Of a stretch of DNA of 64,000 nt, positions 58,274-64,000 are shown in pieces (position 1 is the stretch's first letter; every line of letters starts with the position of its first letter). A program made the position numbers and the translations under genes. Source of the DNA: Streptosporangium sp. NBC_01756 (lineage in GTDB: Bacteria > Actinomycetota > Actinomycetes > Streptosporangiales > Streptosporangiaceae); contig NZ_CP109130.1 in the NCBI RefSeq assembly GCF_035917975.1, positions 3,038,001-3,102,000 of the forward strand. The letters are read 5' to 3'. A model generated the notes under the pieces. That model saw only the letters and a program-made list of their open reading frames with translations, searched no databases and was not told the DNA's origin.

Positions 58274-59323
58274 GTGACCGTACGCATCAGTGCCGCCGCC
58301 GCCGTGATCCTCACCGCCACGATCGCCGGATGTGGCGCGCCGGCTACCGAGAACAGACAACTTCCGCCGGTCAAGCCCGGGGCCGCCTCCCTGCAGGAGG
58401 GGTTCTCGACGATGGAACGCCTCATCGAGACGGCTCGCAAGGAGGGCGCGCTCACCGTGATCGCGCTGCCGCGCGACTGGGTGAACTACGGCGAGATCAT
58501 CGACACCTTCTCCGAAGAGTACGGAATCAAGGTCGAGCAGCTCGAACCGGACGCGAGCAGCCGGCAGGAGATCGAGTCCGCGGCCCGGCTCAAGCCCGAC
58601 GTGTTCGATCTGAGCCTGGAGGTCGCGGTGGCCAACGCCGCCGCCTTCGCCCCGTACAAGGTGCAGAACTGGCAGGACATCCCCGACAACCTCAAGGACT
58701 ACCCCGGTCGCTGGTACGCCGGTTACGGGGGCTACATGTCCATCGGCTACGACCCGCGCAAGGTCGCGGCCCCGACCTCCTACGGCGACCTGCTCAAGCC
58801 CGGCTACAGCGTCTCGCTGCCCGGCGACCCGCGGCAGACCGCCGCGGCCTTCAACGGCGTGATGGCGGCGTCGCTCAGCGGCGGCAAGGCCGAGGCGAAG
58901 CGGGGCGTGGAGTTCTTCGACCGCCTGAAGAAGGCGGGCAACCTCGCGGCGTCGGCGCAGTCCGCCACGGTCGTCCTCGACTGGGACTACCAGAACGCCG
59001 AGCGGGCGGGCTGGAAGGTCGCCATCCCGGGCCGGACCGTGCTGAGTTCCTACTACGTCCAGGCCATCAACAAGAACGCCCCGCATCCGGCCGCCGCCCG
59101 GCTGTGGCAGGAGTTCCTGTTCTCCGACAAGGGGCAGAACCTGTTCCTCAAGGGCCACGCCCGCCCGGCCCGGATGGAGGCCCTGCAGATGCGCGGCACC
59201 CTGGACAAGGGCCTCGCCGCCGGGCTGCCCGCCACGAACGCCAGGCCCGTGATGCTGACCATTCCGGAGACCGACGCCGCCAAGGCCTACCTCCAGCGCG
59301 AATGGAGCAGGAAGGTCGGATAG
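58274..59323 (+). CDS. ABC-type extracellular solute-binding lipoprotein
   Basis: This is a 349-residue lipoprotein of the Fe3+/polyamine-type solute-binding family. The signal peptide ends in a lipobox (LTATIAGC, Cys20). The body has NYGEIIDTFSEEYGIKVEQL, YAGYGGYMSIGYDPRKVAAP and PAAARLWQEFLFSDKGQNLF. No permease or ATPase gene flanks it, so it is an orphan. GTG at 58274. Substrate cannot be told. Confidence 0.88.
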   Translation: MTVRISAAAAVILTATIAGCGAPATENRQLPPVKPGAASLQEGFSTMERLIETARKEGALTVIALPRDWVNYGEIIDTFSEEYGIKVEQLEPDASSRQEIESAARLKPDVFDLSLEVAVANAAAFAPYKVQNWQDIPDNLKDYPGRWYAGYGGYMSIGYDPRKVAAPTSYGDLLKPGYSVSLPGDPRQTAAAFNGVMAASLSGGKAEAKRGVEFFDRLKKAGNLAASAQSATVVLDWDYQNAERAGWKVAIPGRTVLSSYYVQAINKNAPHPAAARLWQEFLFSDKGQNLFLKGHARPARMEALQMRGTLDKGLAAGLPATNARPVMLTIPETDAAKAYLQREWSRKVG

Positions 59324-59345
59324 AACTGAGGCTGCTGAGACTGAT

Positions 59346-59357
59346 ATGTCGCGACAT
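59346..59357. promoter_or_regulatory. Palindromic site, possible operator
   Basis: ATGTCGCGACAT is a perfect 12-bp palindrome 72 bp upstream of the methyltransferase start. It is a plausible regulator site, but no regulator gene is adjacent. Confidence 0.35.
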
Positions 59358-59428
59358 CTCGGAGGCTCTAAAGTGTCTGAAGAGCACCGATAAGAGGCCG
59401 TGGCGTCTCAGAATGTGAGCTGATCGTC

Positions 59429-60205
59429 ATGCGATACGACGCCCCCGGCCTGACGAGGTGGAACGCTCACGCCTACGACAGCGGCTTCGGATACGTCTCG
59501 GCGCACGGAGCACCCCTGGTCGACCTGCTCGACCCCCAGCCGGGGGAGCACGTCGTGGACCTCGGCTGCGGCACCGGGATGCTGACCGCCGAGATCGCCT
59601 CCCGGGGAGCCCGCGTCCTGGGGATAGACGGTTCCGCTGCCATGATCGAGAAAGCTCGGGCGCAGCACCCCGGGCTGGACTTCATCGTGGGTGACGGCCG
59701 CGACTTCACGGTCGCCCAGCCGTACGACGCGGTCTTCTCCAACGCGGCGCTGCACTGGATGGGCCGCGATCCGGACGCGGTGATAGCCAGGGTGCGCGAG
59801 GCGCTGACACCCGGCGGGCGGTTCGTGGCCGAGATGGGCGGCGCGGGCAACTGCGCCGCGCTCACGGCGGCGCTGTCCACCGCGTGGCGGGAACACGGAC
59901 TGCGCGAACCCGACCTGCCGTGGTACTTCCCGACCCCGGCCGAGTACGCCACGCGGCTGGAGAAGGGCGGATTCGTCGTCCGGCTGCTGGAGTACTTCGA
60001 CCGGCCCACTCCCCTTGACGAATGCCCCAACGGGGCAGCGGACTGGGTGCGGATGTTCGCCGGGTCGCTGCTCCGGGAAGTGCCCGCAGACCTGGTCGAA
60101 CCCCTGCTGAGACGGGTGAACGAGCTGGCCGCGCCGGCACTCCGCCGGGAGACCGGATGGATGGCCGACTACGTGCGGCTCCGGTTCGCGGCCGTACGCC
60201 GCTGA
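59429..60205 (+). CDS. Class I SAM-dependent methyltransferase
   Basis: This 258-residue methyltransferase resembles trans-aconitate methyltransferase and ubiquinone-type methylases: HVVDLGCGTGMLTAEIASRG (SAM site), VLGIDGSAAMIEKARAQ, FSNAALHWMGRDPDAVI. Substrate unknown. Own transcription unit, preceded by a palindrome and an AT-richer stretch. Confidence 0.87.
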   Translation: MRYDAPGLTRWNAHAYDSGFGYVSAHGAPLVDLLDPQPGEHVVDLGCGTGMLTAEIASRGARVLGIDGSAAMIEKARAQHPGLDFIVGDGRDFTVAQPYDAVFSNAALHWMGRDPDAVIARVREALTPGGRFVAEMGGAGNCAALTAALSTAWREHGLREPDLPWYFPTPAEYATRLEKGGFVVRLLEYFDRPTPLDECPNGAADWVRMFAGSLLREVPADLVEPLLRRVNELAAPALRRETGWMADYVRLRFAAVRR

Positions 60206-60317
60206 CCAGACCCGATGCGCCGGGGCGATTTGCCAGACTAGGGTCTGTTCCACAAGTCTCGTTCCCCGGCGACATGGAGCGACTCAGGCGGCTTGAGGGG
60301 CTGGTGAAGGGGTAGCG

Positions 60318-62408
60318 ATGAACTTCTGTCTGAGTGACCTCGTGCCGCCGCTGCGCTGGAGCGACGCGGCCGCGATCCCACTCCTGCGCGACCGGCCGGA
60401 CCTCCCGGACGCCTGGTGGCGCAGTCTGCCGATGGCCCGGCTGCTCGCCGTGCTGAGCCCCGAGGAGCTGGCCGAGATCCTGACCCGGATCGCCATGGAG
60501 CACTGGCCGGCCGCCGCCGTGGGCGACGTGCTCCCCGCCCTCTACGTCCTGGATCCCGACGAGGCCGACGAACCCTGTACGGCCATCGCCCTCGACCGCA
60601 CCGGCTCCTGGGCCGGCCTGCTCTCCCTCACCGGCCACGAACTGCGGGACCAGCCGTTCATCCAGCCGTTCCCCGTGCTGAACGTCCTGTTCGCCGCGGT
60701 CTTCCACCGGGTGGCCCACCTCGCCCCCGGCGCCGGTCTCCCCGCGGCCGCCGCCGGCCCCGGGTTTCCGGCCGGCCGGCCGGAGGCGGCCCCCGACCTC
60801 CTGCCCCCGGCCGCCGCGGAGGGCGTGGCGGCGCCGCACCGGGCCGCATGGACGGCCGCCGAGGACGAGCCCGCGGCGGCCTGGGAGGGCGGCGCCGCGG
60901 ACCGGCCGCCGGCGAACCGGGACGACTCCGTCGAGGCCTGGGGGGAGGCCTCCGCGAGGGACGGCGCCGGACTTTCGGCCCCCGCCCCGGAAACCGGACC
61001 CGAGGCCGGCCCCGAGCCCGCGCCCGGTTCCGGTTCCGGACCCGGAATCGCACCCGGGCTCGCAGCCGCACCCGCACCCGGGTCCGAGGACGACCGGGAC
61101 GGCAGCGCCCCGTCCGCTCCGGCCGCACCGGAGAACGGACCCATGGCGGTGCCCGCCGCCGAGGAGGCGGCGCACGCCGCGGACGGCGAGGAGCGACGAC
61201 CGGCGGCGAGCCTGCACGCACTGCTGGACGGCGTTTTCGCCGATCTGGAGGACAAGAGCTGGGCCGTCGCGCAGAACAGGCTGTTCAGCGACGAACCGGC
61301 CACCGTGGAGGCGCTGGCCAAGCTCTTCGCGGTGACCCCCGAGGTGATCCAGGACGTCGAGGACGATCTCCGCCGGCGGTTCGGGGCGTGGCTCGCCTCG
61401 CCGGAGGCGGCCCCGTACCGGGCGCACCTGGCCGAGATGAGGAAGGTCCTCGGCAAGGCGGCGCCCAAGGCCCGGCTGGTCGCGGCGGCCGACTGGCACG
61501 GCCGCGAACTCCACTCCCTCGACGTGCCCGCCTGGCAGGTCGTGCTGGCCGACCTCCCGGAGTACCACCTGGTCGACGAGTGGCTGGTGGAAGGCGACAT
61601 CGTCGAGCTGCGCCACCACACCCGTGACGTGATCAGCGGCGCCAAGCCCCCACTGACCATGACCAAGGCCCTCGCCCTGGTCACCTCCCTCGGCATCCAC
61701 CCCGAGGTCTCGAAGGAGTGGCTGGAGAACGTGCCCCAGCTCCGCATCCTGGGCGCCGGCCAGCGGGCGAACGGCGCGGCGACCAAGGCCCGGCCCAAGC
61801 CGAAGGCCGCCGAACGGCCCGAGAGGGCGGAGAGAGCCACCGACGGCGCCTCCGGCGGAGGAACCGAGGGCGGGCCGGGAAAGGCCCCGTACCGCCCTCT
61901 CAAGGACGTCTCGCTGACCCGGCGCTGCTTCCGGCAGCCGGACGGCCGGTGGTGGCTCCGGATCGACATCACCTCCGAGCACATCGAGGGCTCCGAGTGC
62001 CCGTTGCCCAGCGGGTTCGCCGCCTACCTCGGCATGGAGCCCGGCGACAGCCGTACGGTCAACAGCGCGGTGGGCGAGCTCATCCTGAACTGGCAGGAGC
62101 GGCCCGTCGTGGAGTCGCTCCGGACGCTCCTTTCCGACGTGGGCGCCAAGCAGGGGAGCCATCTGTTCCTGACCCTGTCCGACGAAGGGGTTCTCCGTGC
62201 CAGACACCTGCCGGCCGCGGGCAAGGGGGTCGAACCGACCGCGCACGCCCTGCGGCTGGTCGGCTACACCGCGCCGGGCGGCACCCCCGAGCAGGCCGCC
62301 CGGGTCATCGCCACGCGGGTCGGCATGGCAGGCCCGGTGAGCCCGCCCGACCTCCTCGTCCGGCTACGAGAACGCGGGGACCGCGATCTGCTGTCCCTGC
62401 TGGCCTAG
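60318..62408 (+). CDS. Large DNA-binding protein with sigma-region-4-like helix-turn-helix
   Basis: This 696-residue protein has three parts: an N-terminal ~150-residue domain (PLLRDRPDLPDAWWRSLPMA), a ~160-residue disordered Ala/Pro/Gly linker, and a C-terminal half. There, RLFSDEPATVEALAKLFAVT followed by PEVIQDVEDDLRRRF resembles sigma-70 region 4, and a winged-helix-like segment follows (LVDEWLVEGDIVELRHHT). No region 2 is present, so it is not a complete sigma factor. It is 3 bp upstream of the helicase gene at 62412, hence one operon. ATG with GAAGGGG before it. Confidence 0.78.
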   Translation: MNFCLSDLVPPLRWSDAAAIPLLRDRPDLPDAWWRSLPMARLLAVLSPEELAEILTRIAMEHWPAAAVGDVLPALYVLDPDEADEPCTAIALDRTGSWAGLLSLTGHELRDQPFIQPFPVLNVLFAAVFHRVAHLAPGAGLPAAAAGPGFPAGRPEAAPDLLPPAAAEGVAAPHRAAWTAAEDEPAAAWEGGAADRPPANRDDSVEAWGEASARDGAGLSAPAPETGPEAGPEPAPGSGSGPGIAPGLAAAPAPGSEDDRDGSAPSAPAAPENGPMAVPAAEEAAHAADGEERRPAASLHALLDGVFADLEDKSWAVAQNRLFSDEPATVEALAKLFAVTPEVIQDVEDDLRRRFGAWLASPEAAPYRAHLAEMRKVLGKAAPKARLVAAADWHGRELHSLDVPAWQVVLADLPEYHLVDEWLVEGDIVELRHHTRDVISGAKPPLTMTKALALVTSLGIHPEVSKEWLENVPQLRILGAGQRANGAATKARPKPKAAERPERAERATDGASGGGTEGGPGKAPYRPLKDVSLTRRCFRQPDGRWWLRIDITSEHIEGSECPLPSGFAAYLGMEPGDSRTVNSAVGELILNWQERPVVESLRTLLSDVGAKQGSHLFLTLSDEGVLRARHLPAAGKGVEPTAHALRLVGYTAPGGTPEQAARVIATRVGMAGPVSPPDLLVRLRERGDRDLLSLLA

Positions 62409-62411
62409 CCG

Positions 62412-64000
62412 ATGCCGAGGCTCGCGATCTCCCCGGAGTTCCCCATGGAACTCGGCACCCTGGACCAGCCGGTGCGCCGTGACGTCGTCGTCTCGGTTCG
62501 CCGGTTCATGCAGAACGTCGCGGGCGCACCGCACCCGGAGCGGGTCCGGGGGTCCAGGGACCCCCGGATCGCCACCCTCCGGCTGGCCGACCGCCACCGC
62601 GGCGTCGTGGTCCGGCAGCGGGACGTCTACTGGCTGCTGACCGTGTTGCCGGACGCGGAGGCGTGGGCCTACGCGCAGCAGTACCGGTTCAGCGTCAACA
62701 CGGCGCTGGGCGTCGTCGAGATGTGGGACGCCCTCGCACTGGAGCGGGTGGAGCCCTCGGTGCGCAGGGCGGCCGAGGCCTCCTCCGCGCGGCTGTTCGC
62801 CGACACCTGCGACACCGACATGGCGGAGCTGGGCGTCGGCAGGAGGTTCCTGCCGCTGGTCCGGCAGATCACCGACGAGATGACGCTGGAGGCGCTGGAG
62901 CCGCTGCTGCCCCCGACCCAGTACGCGCCGCTGGTCGCACTGGCCAGAGGCGAGTCGATGGCCGGGGCCTGGCGGGAGCTGGACGCCTGCCGCGCGGTCG
63001 CCGCGACCCGCGACCCGGTCGATCCCGAGGACTTCGCCGCCGCGCTGCTGCGCAGCCCGGACCGCGCCTTCTTCGTGGGCAGCCCGCGTGAGCTGAACCA
63101 CGTGCTCGACGCGCCCGACTGGTGCCTGTTCCTGCACCCCGCGCAGCACCGGCTGGCCCGTTGGGAGTCCTACGAGCAGCCGATCCTGGTCACCGGCGGC
63201 GCGGGCACCGGCAAGACCCTCATCGCCCTTCACCGGTCGGCGTTCCTGGCGAAGCGCGCCACCGGCCGGGTCCTGCTCGTCACCTTCTCCCAGGGGCTGA
63301 GCACCGACCTCGCCGCCCGGCTCGACCTGCTGATCGAGGACGGGGCGGCGCGCAAGCGGGTCGAGGTCGGCAACGTCGACCGGCTGGCCCAGCGGATCGT
63401 CGCCGAGGCCGAGGGGCGTCCCCCCACACTGGTCGGCGCCGCCGAGCTGACCACGCTCTGGCAGGAGACGGAGAGCGACCACAGCCCGGCGTTCCTGCTG
63501 CGCGAGTGGGAGCAGGTGGTGCTGGCGCAGAACCTCACGACCCTTGAGGAGTATCTGGGCGCCCCGCGTCCCGGCCGCGGCGTCGAGCTCACCGGCCCGG
63601 AGCGGACCGTGATCTGGCGGGCCGTCGAGCACGTCACCGGGCAGCTGCGCGAGCGCGGCAAGCGCACCCTGCTCCAGTTGGCGTCCGAGGCGGCCGCGCT
63701 GCTGGGCCAGACGACCGGGGACCTGCTGGAGGAGACGGCACCGGCGCAGGAGCCGTACCGGCACATCGTGGTGGACGAGGCGCAGGACCTGCACCCCGCG
63801 CAGTGGCGGCTGCTGCGCGCGGCCGTGCCGCACGCCCGCGACGACCTGTTCATCGTGGGCGACCCGCACCAGCGCATCTTCGACGCGCGGGTGGCGCTGC
63901 ACTCCGTCGGGATCGAGGCGGTCCAGCGGCGGCTTCAGGTGTCGTACCGGCTCCCCCAGGAGATCCTCTCCTGGGGCGTCCGGCTGCGCGGCGGCGGGCC
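62412..64000 (+). CDS. RelE-like/UvrD-like helicase fusion (3' end outside window)
   Basis: This superfamily 1 helicase is cut by the window end (529 residues visible). The first ~100 residues look like a RelE/ParE-type nuclease fold (LDQPVRRDVVVSVRRFMQNV, RDPRIATLRLADRHRGVVVR, VYWLLTVLPDAEAWAYAQQY). From about residue 255 come Walker A VTGGAGTGKTLIAL, Walker B VDEAQDLHPAQW near residue 452, then IVGDPHQRIFDAR and QVSYRLPQEI. The remaining helicase motifs and any nuclease domain fall outside. Such RelE-helicase fusions are seen in actinomycete accessory regions. Together with the upstream gene it is a candidate DNA-sensing or defence unit. Confidence 0.85.
   Translation, partial: MPRLAISPEFPMELGTLDQPVRRDVVVSVRRFMQNVAGAPHPERVRGSRDPRIATLRLADRHRGVVVRQRDVYWLLTVLPDAEAWAYAQQYRFSVNTALGVVEMWDALALERVEPSVRRAAEASSARLFADTCDTDMAELGVGRRFLPLVRQITDEMTLEALEPLLPPTQYAPLVALARGESMAGAWRELDACRAVAATRDPVDPEDFAAALLRSPDRAFFVGSPRELNHVLDAPDWCLFLHPAQHRLARWESYEQPILVTGGAGTGKTLIALHRSAFLAKRATGRVLLVTFSQGLSTDLAARLDLLIEDGAARKRVEVGNVDRLAQRIVAEAEGRPPTLVGAAELTTLWQETESDHSPAFLLREWEQVVLAQNLTTLEEYLGAPRPGRGVELTGPERTVIWRAVEHVTGQLRERGKRTLLQLASEAAALLGQTTGDLLEETAPAQEPYRHIVVDEAQDLHPAQWRLLRAAVPHARDDLFIVGDPHQRIFDARVALHSVGIEAVQRRLQVSYRLPQEILSWGVRLRGGG

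Noticed and set aside
59862-62246. 794-codon minus-strand open frame
   Set aside because: It lies antisense to the methyltransferase and sigma-4-like genes and lacks recognisable domains.

Overview
The window is a 64-kb stretch of very GC-rich, gene-dense actinobacterial chromosome with no rRNA, tRNA, CRISPR array or insertion sequence that I can see. Ku, AdnA/AdnB, MoeZ, DUF3107, DUF3117, TatB-HtrA-RseA-SigE and mycosin-type proteases all point to Actinomycetota. A spore-forming family such as Streptosporangiaceae is my guess, not something the sequence proves. From memory of the Mycobacterium tuberculosis map, two ancestral blocks lie here in one window. The genes at 1-26 kb follow Rv3201c-Rv3211 (adnA, adnB, ATL, moeZ, TetR, DUF3107, ferritin-like protein, DEAD helicase). 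The genes at 38-58 kb follow Rv1232c-Rv1177 (MgtE-N/CBS, mrp, tatB, htrA, rseA, sigE, O-methyltransferase, DUF3117, tag, LOG, dapE, dapC, fdxC).

1-16.4 kb (all minus): the AdnAB helicase-nuclease pair (adnA cut by the window edge), a CDP-glycerol glycerophosphotransferase, an alkyltransferase-like repair protein, a tandem duplication of a two-gene cassette (membrane-anchored extracellular protein plus mycosin-like S8 protease), moeZ and an alpha/beta hydrolase.

16.4-20.4 kb: the most unusual part. Four tandem cassettes of about 1 kb on the plus strand each hold an AT-rich upstream block, a leader with two conserved hairpins, a gene for a small secreted Gly/Cys/His-rich protein, a conserved structured 3' region and a strong terminator hairpin. 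Each spacer after copies 1-3 carries a decayed copy of the last ~60 codons of ku. The intact ku gene sits directly after copy 4. The array therefore appears to have grown by tandem duplication across the ku 3' end, after which the ku tails decayed while the cassette parts stayed recognisable.

20.4-38 kb: Ku, a small acidic repeat protein, TetR, DUF3107, a ferritin-like protein, a DEAD-box RNA helicase with an apparent non-AUG start, hydrolases, a RecB-like Fe-S nuclease, an MBL-fold protein that has lost several metal ligands, a Nudix hydrolase, a large anchored Asp-box protein with a repetitive cytoplasmic tail, a secreted protein/DUF6529 pair, a CitE-like lyase, BioY and an EamA transporter.

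38-58 kb: the envelope-stress group sigE-rseA-rseB-like-htrA-tatB with mrp, pepA, a PaaX/enoyl-CoA hydratase pair, DNA glycosylase Tag, LOG proteins, and the lysine/DAP pathway genes dapE and dapC with a ferredoxin.

58-64 kb: an orphan solute-binding lipoprotein, a methyltransferase, and a two-gene unit encoding a sigma-region-4-like DNA-binding protein and a RelE-like/UvrD-like helicase fusion that runs off the window. This pair is the second main candidate for an undescribed system.
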